Positions 1 to 8,707 of a stretch of 64,000 nt of DNA are shown here, in pieces (positions within the stretch are counted from its first letter, which is position 1; the number at the start of each line of letters is the position of its first letter). The notes beneath the pieces were generated by a model. It worked only from the letters and a program-made list of their open reading frames with translations, did no database searches and was not told where the DNA came from. Source of the DNA: Actinoplanes octamycinicus (GTDB lineage Bacteria; Actinomycetota; Actinomycetes; Mycobacteriales; Micromonosporaceae); contig NZ_JACHNB010000001.1 of NCBI RefSeq assembly GCF_014205225.1, forward strand, positions 1 to 64,000. Direction: 5' to 3'. The position numbers and the translations under genes are program-made.

Positions 1-91
1 TTTACCCGCCATTCCCAGATCGTCAAATCCACGTTTCGCAACCCGAATTCAACCGACACCGAGAAATGGTGAGGGCACCCGAACGCGAGCA

Positions 92-108
92 CACGATCGT
101 TGATCGTG
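92..108. other. Short perfect inverted repeat in the left-edge noncoding region
   Basis: CACGATC (92-98), three-base loop, GATCGTG (102-108). No T-run follows on either strand, so it is more like an operator or RNA hairpin than a terminator. Bases 1-299 otherwise show no convincing gene: the open frames there lack a ribosome binding site and actinobacterial codon bias. Confidence 0.35.
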
Positions 109-299
109 GGATCTCGTAAGGGTTTCCGTCAGGACGGCCGCTCCGGGCCCCTCGCGGGTCCCGTCTCGCTCGCCCGTCTCCCTGGCGGCTCGGAAAACAT
201 TACCTGCCCATCCCCGCAACACCAAACCCGGGGCGGCGCGACGGCCGTCACATTCCCCCAAAGGGTGGAAGGAGCGAGCCCGCCCGCCAGGAAGACGCC

Positions 300-545
300 C
301 ACGGGAAGCGAGGCGCGGGGAAGCAAAGCGCGCAGGGAGGCCAGACGCGGGGAAGCGAAACGGGGTGAGGCCAGGCGCGGTGAGGCCAGGCACGGAAGCG
401 GGACGCGGGGAGGCCAAGGGTGAGGCCGGGCCCAAGGGAGGCCAGGCGCGGGGAAACGAGGCGCCCGCGAGGTCAAGCGTGAGAGGCCGGACCCAAGGAG
501 GGCCGGACGCGAGGCAGACCGCATGCGAGCGGAGGCCGGGCGCGC
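300..545. repeat. Purine-rich degenerate short direct repeats
   Basis: Loosely tandem variants of GAGGCCAGGCGCGG and GGGGAAGCGAGGCGCG fill the region between the left edge and the end of the response-regulator gene. Unit length drifts around 13-17 bp, and every frame through it is arginine/glycine/alanine-rich junk. It lies downstream of the minus-strand operon that ends at 564. Confidence 0.5.
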
Positions 546-563
546 GGGAGGACGGATGAGGGG

Positions 564-1187
564 TCAGCGACGGGCGGCGAGGGCCAGACGTACGCGGTTC
601 GGGCTGTTGGTCTTGGTCATCAGGGCGGTGATGTGGGTTTTCACCGTGGTGATGCCGATGTGCAGGTGGTCGGCGATCTCGGTGTTGGTGAGGCCCTCGG
701 CGACCAGGTCCAGGACCTCCTGCTCCCGCACGGTGAGCCCGGCGATGCGGGGTGCGGGGTCCGATCGGGCGTCGACCGCGCGGCGGACCAGGCGCCGCAG
801 CACCTCCTGGCTGAACGGGCTCTCCCCGGCGGCGGCCTGGCGGATCCCGTTGAGCAACTCGGCCGGCGGGGCGTCCTTGAGCAGGAAGCCGCAGGCGCCG
901 GCCTGCAACGCCGGGTAGAGGTGGTCGTCGTCGCCGAAGGTGGTCAGGACCAGGACCCGGGTGGACGGGCGCTCGGACATGATCCGGCTGGTGGCGGTGA
1001 TGCCGTCGACGCCGGGCATGCGCAGGTCCATCACCACGACGTCGGGCACCAGCTGGGCGGCGAGGGTCACCGCGGTGCGGCCGTCGCCGGCCTCACCGAC
1101 CACCTCCATGCCGTCCTCGGCGTCGAGGAGCATGCGCAGGCCGGCGCGGATCAGTTGCTGATCATCCACCAGCAGGACCCGGATCAA
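564..1187 (-). CDS. NarL/LuxR-family two-component response regulator
   Basis: A 207-residue cytoplasmic transcription factor. The receiver domain (about 1-120) has the acidic pair D8/D9, phospho-acceptor D54 in VVVMDLRMPG, and the conserved K in LLKDAPP. The LuxR-type HTH (about 145-205) carries LTVREQEVLDLVAEGLTNTE. Its start overlaps the end of the kinase gene by four bases (ATGA), so the pair is translationally coupled, and the kinase is almost certainly its phosphodonor. Target genes are not evident; the two membrane-protein genes upstream in the same operon are candidates. Confidence 0.93.
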   Translation of the reverse strand: MIRVLLVDDQQLIRAGLRMLLDAEDGMEVVGEAGDGRTAVTLAAQLVPDVVVMDLRMPGVDGITATSRIMSERPSTRVLVLTTFGDDDHLYPALQAGACGFLLKDAPPAELLNGIRQAAAGESPFSQEVLRRLVRRAVDARSDPAPRIAGLTVREQEVLDLVAEGLTNTEIADHLHIGITTVKTHITALMTKTNSPNRVRLALAARR

Positions 1188-2608
1188 TCGATCTCCTCGG
1201 CAGGGGCGGGACCGGCCGCAGGAGCGGGACCGGTGGTGAACGACGCCGCGGGGCCGATCGAGGCGGAGAGCGGCGGACCGGACGAGCCGGCCGTGGCGGT
1301 CGGGGAGTCGGCCGGCAGCACTGTCGCCACCTGCCAGCCGGTGCCGGACGGGCCGGCGGTGAGGGACCCGCCGAGCACCTCCACGCGCTCTCGCATCCCG
1401 GTCAGCCCATGCCCGCCACCCGGCATCCGGTCCGCCCTGGCCGAGGAGGAGCCGGGCGAGGAGAAAGCCGAGGAGGAGGAGGAGGAGGAGGAGGGACCCG
1501 GCGAGGAGGAAACTGGATAGGAATCCGGCGAGAAGGAACCGGCCGGAGCGGAGGAGGCCGCCGAGAGCGGGGACCCCGACTCCCCCACCCCACGCCCCCC
1601 GTCGTCCACCACCGACCAGTGCAGATCCGCCCCGTCCATCACCACCCGCAGCGACGCCCGCGCCGCCGGCCCGGCATGCTTCGCCACGTTCGTCAGTCCT
1701 TCCTGGGTGAGCCGCAACAGCGCCAAGCCTCGCACCGCGTCCAGCTCCACCACCCGTGGATCGATCTCCGCCTCCACCACCACCCCGGCCAGCCGGGCGG
1801 TCTCCACCGCCCCGGCCAGCGCCGCCGGCAGCGCCGACGGATCAATAGCGGTCAGCGACGCGTCCCCGCGCCCGCTGTCCGGGTCTCGCAGCACGGCCAC
1901 CAGCCGGCGCAGGTCGGCCAGCGCCGCCGTCCCGGTCCGGTGCACGTCGTCGAAGACCTCCGCGGTCCGCGGATCGAGGTCGGGCAGCACGTGCTGGGCC
2001 ACCCCGACCCGCAGCACCATCGAGGCCACGTGGTGGGCGACCACGTCGTGCAGCTCCCGGGCGATCGCGCTGCGCTCGTCGGCCCGGGCGGCCCGGTGCT
2101 CCGACTCGCGGCGCCGCTGCTCCTCGGCGGCCCGCCGCTCGGCCTGCTCGCCGAGTTCCCGGGTGGTCCGGACGACCAGGCCGAGCAGCACCGGCAGGCC
2201 CAGGCTGATCGCCAGGCCGATGACCGCCTGCATGATCAGCGACGGTGAGGACGGCAGGTCGAAGATCAGGTAGACCGAGGCCACCAGGCAGACGCCGGCC
2301 ACCAGGTACCGCGTGCGGGGCGCCCACAGGGCCAGCTCGCCGACCGCCCACGCGGTGCCGACCTGGTTGATCGTCGAGTCGTCCAGGGTGGCCAGCGCGA
2401 TGGCGAACAGCGTGGTCTGCACCAGCAGGTTGATCGGCTGGCGGCGGTGCAGCAGCAGCGCGGAGGCGAAGGCGGGCACCGCGAGCGCCCACTGCAGCGG
2501 GGTCGGCGGATGGTCGGTGTGGTTGATCACGAGAAGGTAGGCCAGGCCGCTGAGATCCAGCAGCGCCGAGCGCGTCAGGGTGTCCCGCGCGTCGAGGAAC
2601 TTGGCCAT
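1184..2608 (-). CDS. NarL-type sensor histidine kinase with Ser-rich insertion in the ATP lid
   Basis: A 474-residue membrane kinase. Several hydrophobic segments (about 17-145) are followed by a coiled linker, a HisKA_3 dimerisation domain with H187 in ARELHDVVAHH, and an HATPase domain (N box around 307; DDGGRG at 335-340; GGGHGLTGMRERV from 397). Between these two ATP-site boxes, where relatives have about 15 residues, there is a roughly 55-residue Ser/Pro/Gly/Ala stretch including eight consecutive serines. The C-terminal tail (about 433-474) is also low-complexity. ATG 2608 begins MAKFLDARD; the frame upstream of it is arginine-rich and noncoding in character. It starts 5 bp after the ABA4-like gene. 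Confidence 0.92.
   Translation of the reverse strand: MAKFLDARDTLTRSALLDLSGLAYLLVINHTDHPPTPLQWALAVPAFASALLLHRRQPINLLVQTTLFAIALATLDDSTINQVGTAWAVGELALWAPRTRYLVAGVCLVASVYLIFDLPSSPSLIMQAVIGLAISLGLPVLLGLVVRTTRELGEQAERRAAEEQRRRESEHRAARADERSAIARELHDVVAHHVASMVLRVGVAQHVLPDLDPRTAEVFDDVHRTGTAALADLRRLVAVLRDPDSGRGDASLTAIDPSALPAALAGAVETARLAGVVVEAEIDPRVVELDAVRGLALLRLTQEGLTNVAKHAGPAARASLRVVMDGADLHWSVVDDGGRGVGESGSPLSAASSAPAGSFSPDSYPVSSSPGPSSSSSSSSAFSSPGSSSARADRMPGGGHGLTGMRERVEVLGGSLTAGPSGTGWQVATVLPADSPTATAGSSGPPLSASIGPAASFTTGPAPAAGPAPAEEID
1470..1493. repeat. (GAG)8 trinucleotide microsatellite inside the kinase gene
   Basis: Eight perfect GAG units on the plus strand encode eight serines on the minus strand, within the ATP-lid insertion. 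Perfect trinucleotide tracts can gain or lose units in frame, so the lid length could vary between strains. Confidence 0.85.
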
Positions 2609-2613
2609 GGCGT

Positions 2614-3039
2614 TCAGCCTAGGTCCTGCCGCCAGCGGGTGCGGACGGCCAGGTAGGCGGCGAGCCCGAGCGGTCCGAACAGGATGGTGAGCACCAGGAT
2701 CGGCGCGAGTACCAGGTGCGGCACGCCCCGGTCGCGGGCGTCCAGCCAGATCCACCGGCCGACGAAGAGGTCGAAGGCGACCATGTGGGCCCAGCCGGCG
2801 GTCGCGCCGTCCGCGCTGCCGAGCAGGTCGGCGACCCCGCCCAGGGTGGGGTTGAGGACCGCCGGCAGCACGTCGTCGAGGTTCGACAGGACGACCGCCG
2901 CGTAGATCAGCACCACCGGGAGCACGATCAGCGGCGAGGCGATGATCCGCCGGGTCCAGGACCAGCCGGGCGCCACGATCATCAGCGCCCAGAACGGCGC
3001 GGCCAGCAGGAATGTCAGGTTGAACAGGAAGGCTGTCAC
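2614..3039 (-). CDS. ABA4-like (DUF4281) integral membrane protein
   Basis: A 141-residue protein with about four membrane segments (about 3-25, 33-52, a central one near 85-100, and 108-132). The overall pattern, including FDLFVGRWIWLDARDRG and the C-terminal GPLGLAAYLAVR, is that of the ABA4-like/DUF4281 family. Plant ABA4 is needed for neoxanthin formation; the bacterial role is unknown and I assign none. It lies between the 307-residue membrane protein (55 bp upstream) and the kinase (5 bp downstream), in the same operon. Confidence 0.8.
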   Translation of the reverse strand: MTAFLFNLTFLLAAPFWALMIVAPGWSWTRRIIASPLIVLPVVLIYAAVVLSNLDDVLPAVLNPTLGGVADLLGSADGATAGWAHMVAFDLFVGRWIWLDARDRGVPHLVLAPILVLTILFGPLGLAAYLAVRTRWRQDLG

Positions 3040-3094
3040 GCTGGGCCTCCTCGGGCGTGCTCTCCTGGTCCTTGCTTCGCCGCGGTGCAGTCGA

Positions 3095-4018
3095 TCACGC
3101 CGTCACCATCTCTCGCTCGCGGCTCCTCGACAAGACCAGACCGACGCCGGTCGCGGTGGCCGCGGCCAGGGCCGCGAGCGCGAGGAGGGTGATCCCATCC
3201 GGTCGCAGCAGCGGTTGCGCCCGCATGGCCTGCCAGGTCAGGAGCAGGACCAGGCTGGCGTACGCCAAGCCGCTCACCAGCACCAGCCGGGCCCGCGCCC
3301 GCGCGTCCAGCCGCCCCGCACCCCAGCGGACCAGCGCGAACGCCAGCAGCGGCAGCACCTGCATCGCGTGCAGCCCGACGAAGTGCCCGATCCGCAGGTC
3401 CCCGCCGACGGTGCTCCATCCGGTCAGCGGCATCCCGGGCCCGCCGTCCGGCACGCCGACGCTGTGCGCCCCGGTGACGCCGTCGACTCCGGTCTGCTGG
3501 CTGGTCATCGGAAACGCGACCAGCATCCCGAGCAGCGCGATGAACAGGCCGAGACGGATGGCGTACGCGGAAGCCTTGTCCTTGATCCGCTGACGCAGCG
3601 CCCCGATGCCGATCACCAGGTGCGCCAGGAAGAGCACCATGATGGAAGCGCCCATGATCGACCACAGCGTGGCGTTCAGTGCGGTGGTCTGGTTGTAGTG
3701 GCTGGTGGTGCCGCGGATGACCTGGGCCGTGATGATCGCCAGCTCGATCACCGAGACGCCGACGATGACGGTGGCGGCCCACTCGGCGAGCCGGCTGCGC
3801 CGGGGCAGCACGGACAGCAGCCAGGCCAGCGTCCACCCGTAGAGGGCGAACGAGACGGCGAACTTGAACGGCTTGAGCCAGATCGGCACCCCGGTCAGGA
3901 TCCGGTCGTCGGCGAACAGGCCGATCCCGGCGAGCACGGCCAGCCCGGCCGCCGCCCAGGTGAGCGTCAGCAGCGGCCGATGCCAGCGAGCCGGCGCGGA
4001 GACTTCGATGGTCGTCAT
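3095..4018 (-). CDS. Polytopic membrane protein of unknown function
   Basis: 307 residues with about seven or eight hydrophobic helices (for example 17-36, 45-67, 79-97, 127-150, 167-185, 227-245, 256-272, 280-300). No catalytic motif is visible. A conserved-looking extramembrane loop contains Gly/Pro-rich GVPDGGPGMPLTGW before a histidine-containing segment (GHFVGLHAMQ) that could bind metal or heme. ATG 4018 (MTTIEVSAPARW) is chosen because the frame upstream is the antisense of the neighbouring gene. First gene of the four-gene minus-strand operon. Confidence 0.75.
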   Translation of the reverse strand: MTTIEVSAPARWHRPLLTLTWAAAGLAVLAGIGLFADDRILTGVPIWLKPFKFAVSFALYGWTLAWLLSVLPRRSRLAEWAATVIVGVSVIELAIITAQVIRGTTSHYNQTTALNATLWSIMGASIMVLFLAHLVIGIGALRQRIKDKASAYAIRLGLFIALLGMLVAFPMTSQQTGVDGVTGAHSVGVPDGGPGMPLTGWSTVGGDLRIGHFVGLHAMQVLPLLAFALVRWGAGRLDARARARLVLVSGLAYASLVLLLTWQAMRAQPLLRPDGITLLALAALAAATATGVGLVLSRSREREMVTA

Positions 4019-4129
4019 GGCCTCAGACTCGTCCCGCGCGAGCCCGGAAACGCCCGTCCGCGGGCCGCACTCCCGGCCGCTCGTCCGAGGTCGGCTCCTC
4101 CTCTGGTAGGAGAGGGTGATACTGACCCG

Positions 4130-5539
4130 GTGCACCCCGCATCCCCTGGCGCCGCCCCCGGCCTGACCGACTTCCCGCTCGACGACACCGGACGGCGCAG
4201 CAGCACGTCCCTGGGCCGCGCGGTGGTCGCCGACGCGTTGCGCCCGATCGACCCGGCGGCTGCCGCGGCCGCCGAGCGCGAGCCCGACTGGCGGCGCGGC
4301 TACCTGCGGCATTTCCGGGCGCTGGTGGAGGCCGGGCTGAGCGCCGACGGCAGCGCCGGCTACCCGATCGCCGAGGCCGGGCTGGCCTCGGTGCAGGCCC
4401 GGATGCGCTACCGGCTGCGCGACGGCGAGGAGTTCAGCCTGGCCCAGGTGCTGCTGGCGGAGCCGCGGCATCCGTACGACACGGTCGAGATGGCCGGCTC
4501 GGGGAAACCCGACCGGGATCTGTCCGACCTGGTGCGCCGGCTGGACGGGTGGGTGGCGGCCGGGGTGGTCGAGGAGTCGTGCGCGGACGCGGTGCGCGAG
4601 GTGGCCGCCAACCCGGACTGGCTGGACCTGGACGACTTCCGGTTCGCGCTGCTCGGGGCGGGCGCCGAGATGGGCCCGCTGAAGGCACTGCTGGACTGGG
4701 GCGCCACCGTGCTGGCGATCGACCTGCCGCTGGCCGAGCTGTGGGAGCGGATCCGGGCGACGGTGGCCGGGTCGGCGGGGCGGGTGCTGGCGCCGTCGGT
4801 CGCCGAGGACGAGACGCCCGGCGCGGACCTCAGCGCGGCGCTGCCCACCATCGCGCACTGGCTGCTCGGCTTCGACGGGCAGCTGGTGCTCGGCAACTAC
4901 GGGTACGCGCCGGGCAACGCGTACCCCCGACTGGCCGCCGCGGTGGACGCCCTGTCGGTGCACGTCCGGCAGCAGCGGCCGGACACCGCGCTGACCGTGC
5001 TGGCCACCCCGACCGACGTGTACGCGGTCCCGGCCGAGGCCGTCCACCAGGCGCGCAGCCGGTACGACGCGCGCACCCGCCGGGCCCGGCTGACCACCCC
5101 GCTCTCCGGTGGCCGCCTGCTGCTGCCGAACTATCCGGTGCCGGTCTCGCCCGGGATCAACGACAGCCTGGTCCCGCAGCAGGGGCCGAACTACGCGCTG
5201 GCGAAGCGGATCCACCGCTGGCGGGCCACCCTGGCGCGGCGGGACGGGCTGGTCAGCTTCGCGGTGGCGCCGCCGACCCGGACCCGGTCGGTGCTGCGCA
5301 ACCGGTTGCTCAAGGCGGCGTACGCCGGCGCGCACCTGTTCGACGTCGAGGTGTTCGACCCGGCCGTGGCGAGCCGGCTGATGGCCGTGCTGATGGTCCA
5401 CCAGCTGCGGAAACCGCGCGCGGCGGATCCGGCGGCGTGGCGGGACGAGACGGTCGCGGCGGCGCACGGCGGGCTGTGGCGGGCCGCCTATCACCCCCGG
5501 ACGGCGCTGCCGATCGCCGCCGTGCGCGGGTTCCTGTAA
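4130..5539 (+). CDS. Uncharacterised ~469-aa protein with a GxGxxxGP Rossmann-like motif
   Basis: I do not recognise a named family. It starts at GTG 4130 (VHPASPGAAPGLTDF) behind AGGAGAG. Residues about 170-200 contain FALLGAGAEMGPLKALLDWG followed by ATVLAIDLP, which looks like a dinucleotide-binding beta-alpha-beta turn with an acidic residue at the end of the second strand. No signal peptide or membrane helix is obvious. It is 23 bp upstream of the nucleotidyltransferase gene on the same strand, so possibly co-transcribed. A SAM- or NAD(P)-dependent enzyme is possible; nothing more can be said. Confidence 0.8.
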   Translation: MHPASPGAAPGLTDFPLDDTGRRSSTSLGRAVVADALRPIDPAAAAAAEREPDWRRGYLRHFRALVEAGLSADGSAGYPIAEAGLASVQARMRYRLRDGEEFSLAQVLLAEPRHPYDTVEMAGSGKPDRDLSDLVRRLDGWVAAGVVEESCADAVREVAANPDWLDLDDFRFALLGAGAEMGPLKALLDWGATVLAIDLPLAELWERIRATVAGSAGRVLAPSVAEDETPGADLSAALPTIAHWLLGFDGQLVLGNYGYAPGNAYPRLAAAVDALSVHVRQQRPDTALTVLATPTDVYAVPAEAVHQARSRYDARTRRARLTTPLSGGRLLLPNYPVPVSPGINDSLVPQQGPNYALAKRIHRWRATLARRDGLVSFAVAPPTRTRSVLRNRLLKAAYAGAHLFDVEVFDPAVASRLMAVLMVHQLRKPRAADPAAWRDETVAAAHGGLWRAAYHPRTALPIAAVRGFL

Positions 5540-5562
5540 CAGAGCATGCCTAGGCTCGGGCA

Positions 5563-6126
5563 ATGATCACGGCCGGTCTGCTGCTCGCCGCCGGGGAGGG
5601 GCGTCGCTACGGGATGCCCAAGGCGCTGATCGCGTACCGGAATCGGCTCCTGGTGGAGCACGCGGCCGGGACCCTGCAGCGGGCCGGCTGTGGACGGACC
5701 TTGGTGGTTCTCGGCGCCCGCGCCGAGGAGGTCCGGAGCCGGGCGGAGCTGCCGGAGACCGTGGTCAATCCGGACTGGGCGAGCGGCATGGGCTCGTCGC
5801 TGCGGGCCGGGCTGGCCGCGCTGAGCAGCGACGAGAGCGTCGGCGCGGCGGTGGTCCTGCTGGTCGACATGCCCGGCGTGACCGATGCGGCGGTGCGCCG
5901 GGTGATCGCGCACGCGGCGCCGGACGCGTGCGCGATGGGTGGTTACCGGGGGCGGCGCGGGCACCCGGTGCTGCTCGGGCGGGAGCACTGGGCGGGTGTG
6001 GCGGCGGTCGCGACCGGCGATCGGGGCGCACGGGATTACCTGCGCGCGCACGAGGTACTGGTGGTCGAGGTCGGCGACGTCGCCGACGACACCGATCTGG
6101 ACCGTCCGGGAGATCTCGATGCGTGA
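5563..6126 (+). CDS. MobA-like nucleotidyltransferase (MocA type)
   Basis: 187 residues with the GT-A nucleotidyltransferase signature LLAAGEGRRYGMPKAL near the N-terminus and the metal-binding LLVDMPGV around residue 103. This matches the NTP_transf_3 family that includes MocA (CTP:molybdopterin cytidylyltransferase). Pairing with XdhC, with an 8-bp overlap, supports a role in molybdenum cofactor modification for xanthine-dehydrogenase-type enzymes. No xdhA/B genes are in the window, so the target enzyme must be elsewhere. It could also be a nucleotide-sugar transferase, but the context argues against that. Confidence 0.85.
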   Translation: MITAGLLLAAGEGRRYGMPKALIAYRNRLLVEHAAGTLQRAGCGRTLVVLGARAEEVRSRAELPETVVNPDWASGMGSSLRAGLAALSSDESVGAAVVLLVDMPGVTDAAVRRVIAHAAPDACAMGGYRGRRGHPVLLGREHWAGVAAVATGDRGARDYLRAHEVLVVEVGDVADDTDLDRPGDLDA

Positions 6127-7105
6127 CGTGCTCGCCGATCTGCTGCGCTGGTGGTCCGCGGGGCAGCCGGCCGGGCTGGCGATCGTGACCGGGACCTGGG
6201 CGAGCGCGCCGCGGCAGGTGGGCGCGGCGATGGCGGTCGGGCCGGACGGCGTGGCGGTCGGCAGCGTGTCCGGCGGGTGCGTGGAGGCGGCGGTCTACGA
6301 GCTGTGCCGGGAGGTGGCCCGGACCGGCCGATTCCGCACGGCGAGTTTCGGGGTGACCGACGATCTGGCGCTCGAGGCCGGTCTGCCGTGCGGCGGGACG
6401 ATCGAGGTGACGGTCGGGCGAGTGGACAAGGCTACATTTCCCGATCTACCGGTGCTGGTGGCAGCGGTCGAGGCCGGCGAAGAGATCGCGCTCGACATCG
6501 CTGCCGGGTACACCGTCGGGAAGACCGGCACGATCGTCTTCCGGCCGCCACCGCGGATGCTGGTCTTCGGCGCCACCGACCACGCGGCCGCGGTCGCCCG
6601 GATCGGCGGCTTCCTCGGCTACCACGTGACGGTCTGCGACGCCCGGCCGGTCTTCGCGACGGAACGCCGCTTCCCCGGGGCGGACCGGGTGGTGGTCGAC
6701 TGGCCGCACCGCTACCTGGCCGCCGAGGCCGAGGCCGGCCGGATCGACGACCGGACCGTGCTCTGCGTGCTCACCCACGACCCGAAGTTCGACGTGCCCA
6801 CCCTGGAGCTGGCGCTGCGCCTGGACGTCGGTTACGTCGGCGCGATGGGCTCCCGGCGCACCCACGAGGACCGGCTGGCCCGGCTGCGCGAGGCCGGGCT
6901 GACCGAGCCGGAGCTGGACCGGCTCTGCTCGCCGATCGGCCTGGACCTGGGCGCGCACAGCCCGGAGGAGACCGCGGTGAGCATCGCCGCGGAGATCGTC
7001 GCGCTGCGCCGGGGCGGCTCCGGGCAACGGCTGTCGCGGACCGGCGGACCGGTCCACAAGACCGTCGGGCCGGCCGGCATCCTTTCCGGCCCGGCCACAC
7101 CCTAG
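6119..7105 (+). CDS. XdhC/CoxI-family protein
   Basis: 328 residues. An N-terminal XdhC_CoxI domain (about 1-90) contains GSVSGGCVEAAVYE, and a C-terminal Rossmann XdhC_C domain (about 140-285) contains PRMLVFGATDHAAAVARIG and VGYVGAMGSRRTHEDR. XdhC binds molybdenum cofactor and delivers the sulfurated form to xanthine-dehydrogenase-family enzymes. The start is ATG 6119 inside the end of the MobA-like gene, consistent with translational coupling. The last 40 residues are Gly/Pro-rich and probably disordered. Confidence 0.9.
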   Translation: MRDVLADLLRWWSAGQPAGLAIVTGTWASAPRQVGAAMAVGPDGVAVGSVSGGCVEAAVYELCREVARTGRFRTASFGVTDDLALEAGLPCGGTIEVTVGRVDKATFPDLPVLVAAVEAGEEIALDIAAGYTVGKTGTIVFRPPPRMLVFGATDHAAAVARIGGFLGYHVTVCDARPVFATERRFPGADRVVVDWPHRYLAAEAEAGRIDDRTVLCVLTHDPKFDVPTLELALRLDVGYVGAMGSRRTHEDRLARLREAGLTEPELDRLCSPIGLDLGAHSPEETAVSIAAEIVALRRGGSGQRLSRTGGPVHKTVGPAGILSGPATP

Positions 7106-7153
7106 GCACCCTGGACGGCGACCTCGTCGCGAGTTCACCAGCGCCACCGTCAC

Positions 7154-7816
7154 CTACAAGTGGCCGGCCAGCTCGCGCAGGGAGCGGATGCGGTGCGGTT
7201 CGCCCGCCGGACCGGCGCCCAGCCGGTCCAAATGCACCGCCCGCAGCCCGGCCGACCGCGCGGCCAGCACGTCCAGATCGTGCCTGTCCCCCACGCTGAG
7301 CGTCTCCTCCGGCCGCAGGCCCCAGCGGGCGACCGCCCCGCTGAACGCACCCGGATCGGGCTTGGCCATCCCCAGATCGTCGGGAGTCCACACGGGCCCG
7401 AGATCGGCCAGGCCCATCCGGGCGAGTTTCGCCCTCTGCTGCGCCGCCGAACCGTTGGTGAGCACCGCGACGCGAAGGCCGGCCTGGTCGACGGCGGCCA
7501 ATGCCTCGGCCACGTCGTCGTAGGACCGGTAGGCGTTCTGGTATTCGACCAGATAGCCGCGGAAGACGTCGTCCAGCGCCGCGTCGGGGCCGGCGAAACC
7601 GAAGTCCCGCAGCCGTCGCCGGCGCTGCTCCGGAAAATCGATCTCGCGCCGCCGCCAGGCGGCCAGGTGCGTCTCGGCGACCGTGTGCCAGCGCTCCACC
7701 ATCGCCGGGTCGGCGGTCATCCCGACCGTGGGCAGCCAGGCGGTCAGCGCCGTGAGCACCGAGCCGTCGTGGTCACCGAGCGTGCCGTCCAGATCGAAGA
7801 GCACCCCGCGCAGCAT
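7154..7816 (-). CDS. HAD-superfamily phosphatase
   Basis: 220 residues. Motif I is FDLDGTLGDHDG (nucleophile D near residue 8), motif II is VLTNGS, motif III is the K in MAKPDPGAF, and motif IV is VGDRHDLDVLAA. A helical cap lies between motifs I and II. A small phosphorylated metabolite is the likely substrate, not identifiable from sequence. The start at 7816 overlaps the stop of the upstream regulator (TGATG), so the two genes are coupled. Confidence 0.88.
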   Translation of the reverse strand: MLRGVLFDLDGTLGDHDGSVLTALTAWLPTVGMTADPAMVERWHTVAETHLAAWRRREIDFPEQRRRRLRDFGFAGPDAALDDVFRGYLVEYQNAYRSYDDVAEALAAVDQAGLRVAVLTNGSAAQQRAKLARMGLADLGPVWTPDDLGMAKPDPGAFSGAVARWGLRPEETLSVGDRHDLDVLAARSAGLRAVHLDRLGAGPAGEPHRIRSLRELAGHL

Positions 7817-8700
7817 CACACCGTCCTTGATCGCAGCCTGCGCAGCATTCTCGCGTCCCCGAAACCGACCGCGCGCGCCGCCGCCTCCACGGTGACCCCG
7901 TGCCCGATCAGGTACTCCGCCCGTTCCAGGCGCAACAGCTGCTGGTAGCGCAGCGGGGTACGGCCGGTCGCTGCGGTGAACAGCCGGGTCAGCGTGCGTT
8001 CGCTGACCCCGGCGCCGACCGCCAGCTCGGTCAGCGGCAGCGGCTCGGCGAACGCCGCGTCGATCCGGTCCTGGACCCGGTGCACCACGTCGCTGAGGTG
8101 GTCGCGGTGCCGCAGCATCGCGCTGGCCTGCCGCTCGTCGCCGTTGCGCCGGGCGTAGACCACCATCTCCCGGGCCACTCCGGCGGCCACCGCCGGGCCG
8201 TGCCGCTGCGCCACCAGGTGCAGGGCCAGGTCGATGCCGCTGGCGATACCGGCCGAGGTGACCACCCGGTCGTCCGAGACGTAGAGCACGTCGCGGATCA
8301 CCGTGGCCCGCGGATGGCTGCGGGACAGGGACTCCTGCAGGTCGTGATGGGTGGTGCAGCGGCGGCCGTCGAGCAGCCCGGCCCGGCCGAGCGCGTCGGC
8401 GCCGGAGCAGACGCTGGCCACCGTGCCGCCGGCGGCGTGATGCTCGCGCAGCCGGCCCAGCGTGCCGGGGCCGAAGAAGCCGAAACCGGTGCGCCACCCC
8501 GGAACGATCACCAGGTCGTCCGGGGTGAGCGCGGGCCAGTCCACCTCGGCCTGCAGGACGACGCCCTGCCAGGTGGGGACGCTCGGCGACTCGGCGACGT
8601 AGCGCAGCGAGTATCCCGGCGCGGTGGAGAAGACCTGGGCCGGGCCGGCCAGGTCGAGCAGGTGGATCTGCGGGGTGAGCACGAAGACCACCATGCTCAC
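7816..8700 (-). CDS. GlxA-family regulator (DJ-1/PfpI domain plus AraC HTH)
   Basis: 294 residues. The N-terminal DJ-1/PfpI-like domain (about 1-180) contains VASVCSGADALGRAGLLDGR, with a cysteine at the nucleophile-elbow position, and TSAGIASGID. The C-terminal AraC-type double HTH (about 200-294) contains PLTELAVGAGVSERTLTRLF. Family members sense a small molecule through the amidotransferase-like domain. It sits between the isochorismatase-like gene (7 bp upstream) and the HAD gene (overlapping), an operon in which it may regulate itself. Confidence 0.9.
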   Translation of the reverse strand: MSMVVFVLTPQIHLLDLAGPAQVFSTAPGYSLRYVAESPSVPTWQGVVLQAEVDWPALTPDDLVIVPGWRTGFGFFGPGTLGRLREHHAAGGTVASVCSGADALGRAGLLDGRRCTTHHDLQESLSRSHPRATVIRDVLYVSDDRVVTSAGIASGIDLALHLVAQRHGPAVAAGVAREMVVYARRNGDERQASAMLRHRDHLSDVVHRVQDRIDAAFAEPLPLTELAVGAGVSERTLTRLFTAATGRTPLRYQQLLRLERAEYLIGHGVTVEAAARAVGFGDARMLRRLRSRTV

Positions 8701-8707
8701 GATCCGG

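Noticed and set aside
100..545. Overlapping short frames at the left edge as genes
   Set aside because: Products are repeats of Arg/Ala/Gly/Glu from low-complexity DNA, with no ribosome binding site and no codon bias.
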